Shown piece by piece: positions 36,806-46,354 of a DNA stretch of 64,000 bases; the stretch's first letter is position 1, and each line of letters begins with the position of its first letter. The position numbers and the translations under genes were made by a program. This DNA is from an uncultured Veillonellaceae bacterium (GTDB lineage Bacteria; Bacillota; Negativicutes; Veillonellales; Veillonellaceae). The notes beneath the pieces are model-generated. The model saw nothing but the letters and a program-made list of their open reading frames with translations, was not told the origin of the DNA and searched no databases. The stretch lies in contig CAMBIX010000008.1 of NCBI GenBank assembly GCA_945867815.1, positions 1 through 64,000 on the forward strand, given 5' to 3'.

Positions 36806-37924
36806 ATGGATGCTTTTATTGTCGCATTGAGCTCTGTTTGGACAGACAGTGGTTTAGTTGCATTTACTTGGGGCAACTTGGCGATGATTATTGTCGGATG
36901 CTTGCTATTATACTTAGCATTCGGTAAAGAATTTGAACCATTATTGTTAGGCCCAATTGCGTTTGGCTGTATTTTAGCTAATTTACCGCGTAATGGATTT
37001 GAAGAAGGGGTTATGGCCTTGATTGGTCAGGGGATTAAGCAAGAAATTTTCCCACCTCTTATATTCTTAGGTGTTGGTGCCATGACGGACTTTGGTCCGC
37101 TCTTGGCTAATCCGAAGACCTTATTATTAGGGGCGGCTGCACAGATTGGTGTATTCGTTGCCTTGGCTGGTGCTATGTTGATGGGCTTTACTGAACAACA
37201 GGCAGCAGCCATTGGGATTATCGGTGGTGCCGATGGTCCTACATCGATTTATTTGGCATCAAAGCTGGCACCTGAGTTATTAGGGGCTATTGCTGTTGCG
37301 GCTTATTCGTACATGTCATTAGTACCTTTAATTCAGCCACCAGTTATGAAGTTGTTAACAACACAGAAGGAACGCTCGATTGTTATGGAACAGCTTCGCG
37401 AAGTGTCGCGTTTTGAAAAGGTTGTATTTCCTGTATTAGCAACAGTTGTTATTTCTCTATTATTGCCACCAATTACATCCTTGTTAGGTTGCTTAATGCT
37501 TGGTAATTTATTCAGAGAATCTGGTGTAACGGCTCGTTTGGCAGATACATCAGAAAACGCTTTGATTAATACGGTAACCATTTTCTTGGCAACTGGTACT
37601 GGTTTAACGATGGATGCAGCTGATTTCTTGAATTGGCAGACCTTGTTAATTATCTTCTTAGGTTTGGTAGCCTTCATTGGCGGTACTGCTGGTGGGGTTA
37701 TCTTTGGTAAGATTATGAGTTGGTTAGATGGTGGTAAGACTAATCCGTTAATAGGGTCAGCTGGGGTATCAGCAGTACCTATGGCGGCGCGTGTATCGCA
37801 GGTTGTTGGTTCTAAAGCCAACCCATCTAACTTCTTATTGATGCATGCTATGGGACCAAATGTAGCGGGTGTTATTGGCACAGCCGTTGCTGCTGGTACT
37901 ATGCTTGCTATGATGTCTCGATAA
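36806..37924 (+). CDS. mmdB: Methylmalonyl-CoA decarboxylase beta subunit (Na+ pump)
   Basis: Integral membrane subunit of 372 residues with about nine to eleven helices. It decarboxylates carboxybiotin and couples this to export of Na+. The key motif [11 protein letters not shown] is at 140-150, with D143 corresponding to the essential aspartate known from OadB. A second conserved region near 325-350 ([34 protein letters not shown]) is also family-specific. It is the last gene of the operon in the Veillonella order A-D-E-C-B. AAAGGAG precedes the ATG. Confidence 0.95.
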   Translation: MDAFIVALSSVWTDSGLVAFTWGNLAMIIVGCLLLYLAFGKEFEPLLLGPIAFGCILANLPRNGFEEGVMALIGQGIKQEIFPPLIFLGVGAMTDFGPLLANPKTLLLGAAAQIGVFVALAGAMLMGFTEQQAAAIGIIGGADGPTSIYLASKLAPELLGAIAVAAYSYMSLVPLIQPPVMKLLTTQKERSIVMEQLREVSRFEKVVFPVLATVVISLLLPPITSLLGCLMLGNLFRESGVTARLADTSENALINTVTIFLATGTGLTMDAADFLNWQTLLIIFLGLVAFIGGTAGGVIFGKIMSWLDGGKTNPLIGSAGVSAVPMAARVSQVVGSKANPSNFLLMHAMGPNVAGVIGTAVAAGTMLAMMSR

Positions 37925-38022
37925 ATCATTACATTAGACAATTTTATATTGAGATATTGACGAGTGTGAGTCTAGCAGGAAAGTATTTTTAGCGTATCTG
38001 GTTAATACTATGAGGTGGTCGT

Positions 38023-38283
38023 ATGTTAACAAATGAACAAAAAGTCTTTCTTTGCGTTGGTCTTGCACTCGTTATTTTTTATATAGCTGCTTTTACTATT
38101 GGTGCAGAAAATAAGGCGAAGTGGTTTCATAAACGCCAAAAATCGACAATCTTCACACGAAGAGGATTCTTAGGTGAACATATTAATTTTGGTTATCCAG
38201 TCACGATAGAAGGTTATGTCACAACACTTTGCATTTGTACGGCGATTGCTGTTGTGTGCTTTATTGTTAGTGTATGGTTATAA
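38023..38283 (+). CDS. Small two-helix membrane protein
   Basis: Unrecognised 86-residue protein with a hydrophobic helix at about 8-27, a basic/aromatic middle (KAKWFHKRQKSTIFTRRG) and a second helix at about 64-85. GAGGTGG lies five bases before the ATG. It lies 98 bp after mmdB and 43 bp before a carboxylate carrier gene, so it may be an accessory subunit of one of them; this is inference from position and topology. I do not see the MmdD/OadG-type C-terminal segment in it. Confidence 0.7.
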   Translation: MLTNEQKVFLCVGLALVIFYIAAFTIGAENKAKWFHKRQKSTIFTRRGFLGEHINFGYPVTIEGYVTTLCICTAIAVVCFIVSVWL

Positions 38284-38326
38284 ATAGCAGAAGCATCTAT
38301 ATATTGTGTTCATAAAGGAGAACATA

Positions 38327-39619
38327 ATGGATTTATTTGGGTTAACAGCGGCTCAGGAGACTCTAATTGTATTGGGGGTTATGGCCGTATTGTTTGTAAC
38401 AGAAATTATTCCATTGGCAATTACTTCTTTAGGTGGCGCTATGGCCTTAGGCTTATTAGGCGTATTGCCAATGAAGCAGGTATTCTCAGGTTTATCTGAT
38501 TCAACAGTTGTTTTATTTGCTGGTATGTTTGTTATCGGTGCCGCTTTATTTTATACGGGACTCGCCCAAAAGATAGGGATTACCGTAGTTGAACATGCTG
38601 GCCATGGTGAAAATCGCTTGATGGTAGCGGTTATGTTAGTTACAGCTATTATGTCATCTGTTTTATCAAACACGGGGACAGCGGCTGCTTTGTTGCCAGT
38701 TGTTGTAGGGATTTGTTCCGTAGCTAAGATTCCGGCATCCAAACAGTTAATGCCTATGGCCTTTGCTGCTGGTGTAGGTGGTACTATTACAATGGTAGGT
38801 ACACCACCGAATATTATTACAGTCGGTGCCATGCAAGCAGCAGGACTTCAACCATTCGGTTTCTTTGAATTTGCTTGGATTGGGATTCCGTTGACTATCG
38901 TTACCGTATTGTTCATGATGACAATTGGTAAACGTTTCTTACCATCCCATGAAATTTCTGCAGAAGTTAATGTAGAACAAGAAGTAACAGAAGTATCTAA
39001 TGATACAAAGAAAATGTGGTACTCGGGTATCATCTTATTAGGTGTTGTTGTAGCTATGGCTTTAGAATCTTATATTCATGTGCCAATCGCCATATCAGCT
39101 GTTATCGGTGCTATTTTGTGCGTATTAACAGGTTGCTTAAAAGAAAAACAAGCCTACCATTCCATTGACTGGGTAACAATTTTCTTGTTTGCTGGTATGA
39201 TGCCGGTAGCTCACGCTATGGACGTATCTGGCGCAGGTAAATTGATTGCTGATACTGTTGTTGGTATTATGGGAGCTCATCCAAACCCAATTTATGCAAC
39301 AGCTATCTTGTTCTTATTATCTTGTGTATTAACACAATTCATGTCTAACACGGCCTCTTGTGCTTTGTTAGCGCCGATTGGTATTGCTATTGCCCAAGGG
39401 ATTAATGCCGATCCGAAAGCTGTATTGATGGCTATCGCGATTGCCGCTTCTTGTGCGTTTGCAACACCAGTTGGTACACCTCCAAATACGATTGTACTTG
39501 GTCCTGGTGAATACCGCTTTATGGACTATGTAAAAGCTGGCGTACCGCTTATTATTGTATGCTTTATCGTCAGCCTTATTATCATTCCAATCGTATGGCC
39601 TTTCTTCCCAGCTAACTAA
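38327..39619 (+). CDS. DASS/SLC13-family Na+:carboxylate symporter
   Basis: Polytopic membrane carrier of 430 residues, probably for di- or tricarboxylates such as succinate, malate or citrate, driven by Na+. The paired SNT motifs are visible as LSNTGTAAALLPVVVG (about 115-130) and MSNTASCALLAPIG (about 345-358), each followed by a GTPPN loop (GTPPNIITVG and GTPPNTIVLG), the hallmark of SLC13 Na+ sites. I chose the ATG at 38327, with AAAGGAGAACATA upstream, over a 7-codon extension. Its place after a Na+ pump suggests succinate exchange or uptake using the sodium gradient. Confidence 0.88.
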   Translation: MDLFGLTAAQETLIVLGVMAVLFVTEIIPLAITSLGGAMALGLLGVLPMKQVFSGLSDSTVVLFAGMFVIGAALFYTGLAQKIGITVVEHAGHGENRLMVAVMLVTAIMSSVLSNTGTAAALLPVVVGICSVAKIPASKQLMPMAFAAGVGGTITMVGTPPNIITVGAMQAAGLQPFGFFEFAWIGIPLTIVTVLFMMTIGKRFLPSHEISAEVNVEQEVTEVSNDTKKMWYSGIILLGVVVAMALESYIHVPIAISAVIGAILCVLTGCLKEKQAYHSIDWVTIFLFAGMMPVAHAMDVSGAGKLIADTVVGIMGAHPNPIYATAILFLLSCVLTQFMSNTASCALLAPIGIAIAQGINADPKAVLMAIAIAASCAFATPVGTPPNTIVLGPGEYRFMDYVKAGVPLIIVCFIVSLIIIPIVWPFFPAN

Positions 39620-39667
39620 GAGAGAATGCAGGGCTTAGGATACTTTGACCTAACTGAATAAAGAATA

Positions 39668-39726
39668 AAACTACAACCATTATGATTTGACTTGTTAGAT
39701 GAATTATAGTGGTTGTAGTTTTTTGT
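39668..39726 (+). terminator. Intrinsic terminator after the carboxylate carrier
   Basis: AAACTACAACCATTAT (39668-39683) pairs with ATAGTGGTTGTAGTTT (39705-39720, one G-T/A-G irregularity) and is followed by a T-run. Confidence 0.88.
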
Positions 39727-39893
39727 GATTATTGATGCTATAAGGTGGATTGCAAGCCGATTGCTTGGATTTTAAGGGGCAACTATATAATGGATACAGA
39801 AAAGCATGCATAGAAAGGATAGATAAGGTGTAAAAAACACATATCATTGTTACTAGAGAAATAGAGAAAAATAATGCAGGAATAGGGCAGGAA

Positions 39894-39902
39894 TGGTATA
39901 AT
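39894..39902 (+). promoter_or_regulatory. Extended -10 promoter for lipoprotein-ackA
   Basis: TGGTATAAT provides both an extended -10 TG and a perfect TATAAT. No good -35 is present, as is usual for extended -10 promoters. It lies 28 bp before the lipoprotein start. Confidence 0.6.
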
Positions 39903-39930
39903 AGCTTCATATGGACAGGTGAGGTGGCAT

Positions 39931-40485
39931 ATGAAACGTATACTATTAGCTTTAAGCTTAGCATTCATTATGGTATTTGCCTTAACAGGATGCGGTTCAG
40001 AAAATATTGAGAATATGTACAGTTTTGGTACAAAGGTTATGACAGTAGGCCAGTCGGAAGTGCAAGTCTTTTTGCCTTACGATATAGGACAAGATGTAGG
40101 TTTGACAGCTACATCTAAAGGCAATCCAGAGACTGTCTATGGCGGTAATGATAAACATTTCTTTGTTATGGTTTCGGCCATTCAGGGAACGCCACAATTG
40201 CCATTACCAAGCATACAAGACCAATCTAAGGACGGCATGACCTATATAACGAGTATGCAACGGACGACCATTCAGACACAAAAAAATGAAATGGTATCCA
40301 TTAATGGGACTCCGGCTTTAAAAACATCGGGGACTATGACCTTAGAAAATGTTTCTTTTAGTTTCTACCAATATACCTTTATTAATAAAGGCGTGTTGTG
40401 GAATATATTCTATGAATACCGGACGGATGATGCCGTAGGGGCTGCCTTGGCTGCTAAAGTTGTTGGGCATATTCAGATTACGTAG
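39931..40485 (+). CDS. Predicted lipoprotein
   Basis: A 184-residue protein with a lipoprotein signal peptide (MKRILLALSLAFIMVFALTGC), with C21 as the lipidated cysteine. The mature part has no recognised domain; it looks beta-rich (EVQVFLPYDIGQDVGLTATSKG, NVSFSFYQYTFINKGVLWNIFYEYR). I chose the ATG at 39931 over a GTG four codons earlier because GAGGTGG sits just upstream. It ends 15 bp before ackA, so the two are probably cotranscribed. Confidence 0.82.
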   Translation: MKRILLALSLAFIMVFALTGCGSENIENMYSFGTKVMTVGQSEVQVFLPYDIGQDVGLTATSKGNPETVYGGNDKHFFVMVSAIQGTPQLPLPSIQDQSKDGMTYITSMQRTTIQTQKNEMVSINGTPALKTSGTMTLENVSFSFYQYTFINKGVLWNIFYEYRTDDAVGAALAAKVVGHIQIT

Positions 40486-40500
40486 AAAGAGGGTTACAGA

Positions 40501-41697
40501 ATGAATGTATTAGTTGTTAATTGTGGTAGTTCTTCTTTGAAATACCAGTTGATCAACATGAATGGTGAACAGGTATTGGCTAAAGGTCAATTTGAACGTA
40601 TTGGTGCGGATGATGCGATTTTTACGCATAAACGCCCAAATGCCGATAAATTAGAACAAGTAAAACCAATTAAAAATCATAAAGAAGCTTTAAAAATTTT
40701 ATTGGATATCTTAGTTGATAAACAATACGGTGTATTGAATTCGATGGATGAAATTGATGCTGTTGGTCATCGTGTAGTTCATGGGGCAGAAAAATTTGCT
40801 GACTCTGTATTAATCGATGATAATGTTATGAAAGCTTTGGATGAATGTGCACAAATCGCTCCACTTCATAATCCACCAAACATTGAAGGTATTGAAGCTT
40901 GCAAGGCTATTATGCCAAATGTACCACAGGTAGCTGTTTTTGATACGGCTTTCCATCAGACTATGCCAAAAGAAGCCTTCTTGTATGCGCTTCCTTATGA
41001 AGAATATGCAGAATTGGGCGTTCGTAAATATGGCTTCCATGGTACTAGCCATCGTTATGTATCCCAGCGTTGCGCTGAATTGATGGGTAAAGATATTAAG
41101 GCTTTACGTATTATTTCCTGCCATTTAGGTAATGGTTCAAGTGTAACAGCTGTTAAGGGTGGTAAATCTGTTGATACTTCTATGGGCTTCACGCCATTAT
41201 CTGGTTTGATTATGGGTACTCGCTCTGGTGATATTGACCCAGCGATTATTCCTTTCTTGATGGAAAAACGTCATTTATCTCCACAGGAAATTGACACCTT
41301 GTTAAATAAGAAGTCTGGTGTGTTAGGTATTTCTGGCGTATCTAATGACTTCCGTACTATTGGTGATGCGGCTAAAGAAGGTAATGAACGTGCTCAATTA
41401 GCTCTTGATATGTTCCATTATCATGTACGTGCTACCATCGGTGCCTATGCAGCTGTTATGGGTGGTGTTGATGCTATCATCTTTACGGCTGGTGTTGGTG
41501 AAAATGGTATTGATGATCGTGCCGCTATCTGCGAAGGTTTGGAATATTTGGGTACTAAGATTGATCCAGAAAAGAACAATGTTCGTGGAGAAGAACGTGA
41601 AATCAGCATAGATGGTGCTAAGGTTAAATTGTTTGCTATTCCTACAAACGAAGAAATTATGATTGCTCGTGATACGCAGCGTTTAGCAGGTAAATAA
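40501..41697 (+). CDS. ackA: Acetate kinase
   Basis: Converts acetyl phosphate and ADP to acetate and ATP, 398 residues, the standard length. The N-terminus [15 protein letters not shown] is the ASKHA phosphate-1 region, and [10 protein letters not shown] (about 88), [12 protein letters not shown] (about 178) and [10 protein letters not shown] (about 207) are family signatures; the adenosine motif lies near 327 (FTAGVGENG). No pta gene is next to it. In this metabolism it yields ATP from lactate or pyruvate oxidation. It follows a lipoprotein gene, an unusual partner. Confidence 0.97.
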   Translation: MNVLVVNCGSSSLKYQLINMNGEQVLAKGQFERIGADDAIFTHKRPNADKLEQVKPIKNHKEALKILLDILVDKQYGVLNSMDEIDAVGHRVVHGAEKFADSVLIDDNVMKALDECAQIAPLHNPPNIEGIEACKAIMPNVPQVAVFDTAFHQTMPKEAFLYALPYEEYAELGVRKYGFHGTSHRYVSQRCAELMGKDIKALRIISCHLGNGSSVTAVKGGKSVDTSMGFTPLSGLIMGTRSGDIDPAIIPFLMEKRHLSPQEIDTLLNKKSGVLGISGVSNDFRTIGDAAKEGNERAQLALDMFHYHVRATIGAYAAVMGGVDAIIFTAGVGENGIDDRAAICEGLEYLGTKIDPEKNNVRGEEREISIDGAKVKLFAIPTNEEIMIARDTQRLAGK

Positions 41698-41729
41698 TCG
41701 TTTGTTTACAACTCTATAGGATATTAAGC

Positions 41730-41784
41730 CGACCATATATAACCCTCGCGAGCTAGATGCTCTTTAACGGGTAATATATGGTCG
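41730..41784 (+). terminator. Hairpin after ackA, possible terminator
   Basis: CGACCATATAT (41730-41740) pairs with 41774-41784; an ACCC/GGGT helix continues inside after one mismatch. No T-run follows immediately, so terminator function is uncertain. The loop TCGCGAGCTAGATGCT resembles the loop of the hairpin at 2598-2658 (TCGTGAGCTGG-TGCT). Confidence 0.6.
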
Positions 41785-41931
41785 ACTCTTTATATAGAGT
41801 TTAGTGGCAGTTAAAATGTGTTTAGGTCGTCCATCTACTAGTTTGTTATAAAGATTATAGAGGCTTTAAAAGGTAACGCGTGCGATTTTTCTTTGTCTAG
41901 TATATAATAGGTATACAAATAAGGAGGACGG

Positions 41932-44067
41932 ATGCGTTTATTTATTGCGGAAAAGCCAAGTATGGGGCGGGAGATTAGTAAGTGTCTGCCGGAGCAGAAA
42001 CAGGTACAGCGTAAGGATGGCTATATTATTCAGGGGGATGATGTAGTTACTTGGGCCTTTGGACATGTATTAGAGCAAGCTCAGCCTGGAGATTATGAAG
42101 ATAAATGGAAAAAATGGAATGCGGCCGATTTGCCTATTGTACCTAATGAATGGAAATTATTAGTTACGAAGAGCAGTGAAAAGCAGTTTAAGACGATAAA
42201 AAATCTGATTAATCATGCCGATATTATTGTTAATGCGGGTGACCCGGATAGAGAAGGGCAGCTCTTAATTGATGAGATTTTAGAGTATGTGCATAACAAG
42301 AAGCCAGTAGAGAGAATCTTATTAAACGCCTTAGATGAAAAATCGGTAAAGACGGCTTTAGCTGATTTACGGGACAATAAGGATTTTCATAATTTACAGC
42401 AGTCTGCTTTGGCGAGGTCACGGGCTGATTGGTTGATTGGTATGAATTTATCTCGTGCCTATACCTTGGCAGCACAGCGGCGAGGGGAACGGGTGGTTTT
42501 TCCTATTGGTCGTGTAAAGACACCGACCTTGGCCTTAGTGGTGCGCAGGGAACGAGAGTTGGCTGATTTTAAGCCAGTCACCTATTATGTATTAAAGGTT
42601 CAATATGAACATAAGAATGGACTTTTTTGGGCTACATGGCAGCCTAAAGATACACAGGCTGGTCTTGATGCGGATGGTCATTTAGTAACTAAGCCATTTG
42701 CAGAAGAGTTGGCTAAGAAGTTACCCTTTAGCCAAGGCCTTGTTAGTAAATGCCAAAAGACTAAAAAGAAAGAAAGTCCCCGTCTACCTTTATCTCTATC
42801 CGCGCTTCAAGTAGAAGCTGGTAAAGCCTATGGCTATGACCCGCAAACCGTACTAGATACAGCTCAGAAATTATATGAACGTAAGTTGACTTCTTATCCT
42901 CGTTCAGACTGCGATTATTTACCTACCAATCAATATAAGGATCGTTTGGCTATTATTAAAAATCTAGGGCAGAGTGGAGATAAGACCCTTATGGAGTGGG
43001 CTCAGCAGGCAGATACGTCTTTAAAGTCTAGGGCCTGGAATACTAAAAAGATTACCGCCCATCATGCTATTATTCCTACAACCGTGCCTTGTCAATTGGC
43101 TAGTCTGTCAGAGACAGAACGGAATATATATTTCTTGGTTAGCCGTGCTTATATAGCTCAATTTTATCCTGACCATATATACGAACAGACTAAAATAGAG
43201 ATTGATCAGGAAGAAGAAACCTTTCTTGCTCATGGTCGTGTCGTTAAGGAACTTGGTTGGAAGGCTTTATATAAACGTAAAAAGAAGGACGAGGTTGAAG
43301 AAATATCTGAGTTACCTCTTGTAAAAAAGGGAGACCCTTTGCAAACGGCGAATACAGCCATTGATGAGAAACAAACAAAACCACCGAGCCGATTTACTCC
43401 ATCTACTCTTTTACAGGCGATGAAGGAAATTTATAAGTATGTAAAAAATGATGCCTTGAAGGCTCAATTGAAAGAAGTATCTGGTATAGGTACAGAAGCA
43501 ACGCGGGCCACTATTATTGATGAATTGATTAGCCGTGGTTTTATGAAGGCTAAAGGGAAGAAAAAGACCTTAACGCCAACTAATCAGGCCTATGCCCTTG
43601 TGGATGCCTTGCCAGATGAAATGCTGTATCCAGACGAAACAGCGGTGTGGGAAGAACGGCTAGCCCTAATGAGTGATGGGAAAGATCATTTAGATGCTTT
43701 TTTAAAAGATCAAATTCAGTTTTTAACGAAACTTGTTGAAAAGGCTAATACAGACTTAGGACAGATACCGCAAGCGGAGATTTGTCCTTCCTGTAAAAAG
43801 GGGCGGTTACAGCTTCGACAGGGAAAATTTGGCGCCTTTAAGGGTTGTAGCAATTATCCTGATTGCAAGTATACAGAACCAGTTAGTTCAGAACCGGTAG
43901 TGAAACAAGAAAAGATAGATAAGAATTATAAATGTCCTCGATGTCAGGATGGCTATTTTGTTCAAGTTGAAGAACGAGGACGAAAACGCTGGGTGTGCAG
44001 CAATACCGCACACTGTCGGACGAGTTGTGCCGATGTAGATGGTGTACCAAGCCTATTTAGTAAGTAG
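41932..44067 (+). CDS. topB: DNA topoisomerase III
   Basis: Type IA topoisomerase that decatenates and relaxes DNA by single-strand passage, 711 residues. The TOPRIM domain is at the N-terminus (LFIAEKPSMGREI, then DPDREGQLL near 105). The active-site tyrosine is Y322 in LTSYPRSDCDYL. The C-terminus carries one four-cysteine zinc ribbon (CPSCKKGRLQLR...GCSNYPDC, from about 621) and a second CPRC...C-C segment (from about 665). AAGGAGGACGG lies just before the ATG, and a TATAAT at 41903-41908 may be the promoter. Confidence 0.95.
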   Translation: MRLFIAEKPSMGREISKCLPEQKQVQRKDGYIIQGDDVVTWAFGHVLEQAQPGDYEDKWKKWNAADLPIVPNEWKLLVTKSSEKQFKTIKNLINHADIIVNAGDPDREGQLLIDEILEYVHNKKPVERILLNALDEKSVKTALADLRDNKDFHNLQQSALARSRADWLIGMNLSRAYTLAAQRRGERVVFPIGRVKTPTLALVVRRERELADFKPVTYYVLKVQYEHKNGLFWATWQPKDTQAGLDADGHLVTKPFAEELAKKLPFSQGLVSKCQKTKKKESPRLPLSLSALQVEAGKAYGYDPQTVLDTAQKLYERKLTSYPRSDCDYLPTNQYKDRLAIIKNLGQSGDKTLMEWAQQADTSLKSRAWNTKKITAHHAIIPTTVPCQLASLSETERNIYFLVSRAYIAQFYPDHIYEQTKIEIDQEEETFLAHGRVVKELGWKALYKRKKKDEVEEISELPLVKKGDPLQTANTAIDEKQTKPPSRFTPSTLLQAMKEIYKYVKNDALKAQLKEVSGIGTEATRATIIDELISRGFMKAKGKKKTLTPTNQAYALVDALPDEMLYPDETAVWEERLALMSDGKDHLDAFLKDQIQFLTKLVEKANTDLGQIPQAEICPSCKKGRLQLRQGKFGAFKGCSNYPDCKYTEPVSSEPVVKQEKIDKNYKCPRCQDGYFVQVEERGRKRWVCSNTAHCRTSCADVDGVPSLFSK

Positions 44068-44230
44068 ACTATATATTTTTATATAGTATAGGATTTGGTA
44101 TTAGATTATATATTTTTTTTTAATAACTTGTGGACTGTTTTATAAGTGGCGGGTTATTATTGTCTGCATAAATTAATAGTCATTTACTAGGTAGATAGTA
44201 AATCAATAAAATAAATAGAAAGAGAAATCA

Positions 44231-45493
44231 ATGAAAAGTTTTGAAACGATAGGTATTGTACCTGCCCTAGTAGAGGGCTTACAAAAAACAGGTATAAAAG
44301 AACCAACACCGATACAGGAAAAGGCCATACCAGTTATATTTAAGGGACGAGATATTATCGCGAAGGCTCAAACAGGGACGGGAAAGACCTTGGCTTTTGC
44401 CTTGCCTTTATTGCAGCGGGTTCATGTAGATGTATACCAAGAACAAGTGCTTATGATAGCGCCTACGCGGGAACTAGTAAAACAAATTGCTGACGATATA
44501 CGTCCTTTGGCCCAGCTTATTGGGGTGGACGTAGTTGCGCTAATTGGCGGACAGACCATTGAAGGGCAGTTACAAAAGTTAGGTCGACGGCCTCATATGA
44601 TAGTAGGGACGCCAGGTCGTTTGCTGGATCATTATCGTCGGGGTAGTTTATCTTTAGAGACGATACGGGCCATTGTGTTAGATGAAGCAGATCAAATGCT
44701 TCATATGGGCTTTTTACCAGATGTGGAATCGATTTTACAAGCGGTTAATAGTAATCATCAATTGTTATTGTTTTCAGCGACTATTCCCGATAAGATTCGA
44801 GCCTTAGCTAAGACTTACATGACAAAGGCAGAATCGGTTACCGTAGCTGGTAAGCATGTAACGGTGGATACGGTAGAGCAACGTGTTTATATGGTAAAAG
44901 CATCGGAAAAAACGGCCGAGCTAATTAAGCATATTCAGAAAGATAATCCCTATTTGGCTATCGTCTTTTGTAATACTAAGGACAGAGCAGCTAAATTAAG
45001 TGGAGAGCTTATTGGAGCAGGTCTATCTGTCTGTGAAATTCATGGTGATATGACACAAGGGCGGCGCACGCAGGTCTTGAAAGAATTCACTAAGGGACGG
45101 CATCAAATATTGGTAGCCACAGATATTGCAGCTAGGGGTATTGATATTGAAGGTATTAGCCATGTATATAATTATGATGTGACTCATGATGTGGATTATT
45201 ATATTCACCGAATTGGTCGAACGGGTCGAGCAGGTCATACAGGACTGGCCATTACTTTTGCAACCGAAGCAGATGAACATTGGTTGCGTCGCATTGAACG
45301 GAATATTCAGGCGACGATTACTAAATATGCTCCTAATGGGCAGGTGCGGATAAAAGGGGCTAATCGGGCGGAGAAGAAGGTAAAAGCAACAAAACGGGCT
45401 AAGCCAACTAGCTCTTATCAAGCGACAAAGAAGAAAGTCCATAAGGCCTTAGGGCATAAAGGCTCTAATAATCGGCGCCGTCGTAGTCGCTAG
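44231..45493 (+). CDS. DEAD-box ATP-dependent RNA helicase
   Basis: RNA-unwinding helicase of 420 residues, CshA/DbpA/RhlE-like. The motifs are the Q motif (PTPIQE near 26-31), I AQTGTGKT (46-53), Ia PTRELV, II DEAD (151-154), III SAT, and VI HRIGRTGRAG near 330. The C-terminal tail after 380 is highly basic (RAEKKVKATKRAKP ... SNNRRRRSR) and probably binds RNA nonspecifically. It could act in ribosome assembly or mRNA decay. It has an AAAGAGAAATCA ribosome site. Confidence 0.93.
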   Translation: MKSFETIGIVPALVEGLQKTGIKEPTPIQEKAIPVIFKGRDIIAKAQTGTGKTLAFALPLLQRVHVDVYQEQVLMIAPTRELVKQIADDIRPLAQLIGVDVVALIGGQTIEGQLQKLGRRPHMIVGTPGRLLDHYRRGSLSLETIRAIVLDEADQMLHMGFLPDVESILQAVNSNHQLLLFSATIPDKIRALAKTYMTKAESVTVAGKHVTVDTVEQRVYMVKASEKTAELIKHIQKDNPYLAIVFCNTKDRAAKLSGELIGAGLSVCEIHGDMTQGRRTQVLKEFTKGRHQILVATDIAARGIDIEGISHVYNYDVTHDVDYYIHRIGRTGRAGHTGLAITFATEADEHWLRRIERNIQATITKYAPNGQVRIKGANRAEKKVKATKRAKPTSSYQATKKKVHKALGHKGSNNRRRRSR

Positions 45494-45517
45494 TGATTAA
45501 GTAAATACGATTTATAA

Positions 45518-45555
45518 GAGTAGATACAAGGAATAGGTATCTGCTCTTTTTGTTT
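45518..45555 (+). terminator. Intrinsic terminator after DEAD-box helicase
   Basis: GAGTAGATAC (45518-45527) pairs with GTATCTGCTC (45537-45546) with one G-T pair and is followed by a long T-rich run. Confidence 0.88.
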
Positions 45556-45720
45556 TTTAGAGGGTGTTGGGTATAGGTAGAACAGACTCTAAGGGGTGTG
45601 TAGATATATAGTAAACGTTAAAAGAAAGTTTAATACGAGTGTGTTTGCGGTGTATAAAGAGGCGAAAAGAGTTTTTTAGCTAATGTGGAAGAAAGTTATT
45701 AGTAGATTATCCTGTCAGTA

Positions 45721-45790
45721 AGAAGTAAGAAGTAAGAAGTAAGAAGTAAGAAGTAAGAAGTAAGAAGTAAGAAGTAAGAAGGAAGAAGTA
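45721..45790. repeat. Heptanucleotide tandem repeat array (AGAAGTA)n
   Basis: Eight perfect AGAAGTA copies (45721-45776), one variant AGAAGGA (45777-45783) and one more perfect copy (45784-45790). The unit is related to the GTAGAAG (AGAAGGT) array at the window start. It lies about 240 bp upstream of the feoA promoter. Confidence 0.95.
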
Positions 45791-46026
45791 AAATTTACTC
45801 TAGAAAAGATATATTCTCATTACGATACAAACAAGTGATAATAAAATTATAAACACGAATGAGAACAGACTAAGAATACTGGCATATATTATCATTTAAT
45901 TAATGTAAGTGATAAAAATAATATGAGGGAAAGAATGTATTAGTTTGATAAAAGTAGATAGAAGGCCATATTTTTAAGCTCTAGAGATATAAAATAGAAA
46001 AATCTAAATAATACTCAAACTCAATA

Positions 46027-46055
46027 TTGCATATATAAGGCAGTCTTGCTATAAT
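46027..46055 (+). promoter_or_regulatory. Probable promoter for feoAB
   Basis: TTGCAT (46027-46032) and a perfect TATAAT (46050-46055) are separated by 17 bp. The upstream palindrome 45889-45915 (8 of 9 arm positions paired) is a possible regulator site but is 110 bp away. Confidence 0.75.
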
Positions 46056-46111
46056 AAAAAAGAATTGAGTAGGACTATCATTTAAAAGTTGTAAAGAAGA
46101 GGTAGAGGCAA

Positions 46112-46345
46112 ATGATTAAGAAATTAGCTGATTTGCATGTAGGGCAATCAGGCACCATTAAAGAACTGCATGGACATGGCAATATTATGCACCGCTTGAT
46201 TGATATGGGTGTTGTGCCAGGGACGAAGGTCAATGTATTGAAATTTGCACCTTTAGGTGATCCTGTAGAAATAAAGGTTAAGAATTTTAATCTATCACTT
46301 CGCATGAGTGAAGCGAAGACAATTGATGTTATGGTAGAAGGATAG
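46112..46345 (+). CDS. feoA: Ferrous iron transport protein A
   Basis: Small SH3-like cytoplasmic protein of 77 residues that partners FeoB in Fe2+ uptake. It has the FeoA pattern HRLIDMGVVPGTKVNVLKFAPLGDPVEIKV. It starts with AAGAGGTAGAGGCAA upstream and ends 9 bp before feoB, so the two form an operon. Confidence 0.94.
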   Translation: MIKKLADLHVGQSGTIKELHGHGNIMHRLIDMGVVPGTKVNVLKFAPLGDPVEIKVKNFNLSLRMSEAKTIDVMVEG

Positions 46346-46354
46346 GAGCAGTTA

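Larger units (their letters stand above)
39620..39930. other. Intergenic region with terminator and promoter
   Basis: The 311-bp gap holds the terminator at 39668-39726 and an extended -10 promoter (TGGTATAAT, 39894-39902) just before the lipoprotein gene. Nothing else is evident. Confidence 0.75.
45494..46111. other. Long intergenic region with terminator, repeat array and feoA promoter
   Basis: This 618-bp gap contains the terminator at 45518-45555, a heptamer array at 45721-45790, an imperfect palindrome TTATCATTT/AAGTGATAA (45889-45915) and a promoter at 46027-46055. The remaining sequence is AT-rich with no credible ORF. Confidence 0.8.

Noticed and set aside
37333-37941. Minus-strand ORF of 202 codons over mmdB
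   Set aside because: It mirrors codons of a membrane protein and has no recognisable motif; the + strand gene is certain.
38023-38283. OadG/MmdD-type delta subunit
   Set aside because: The protein has two helices and lacks the GYSSDQIA-type C-terminal segment; a clear mmdD already exists at 35769-36122.
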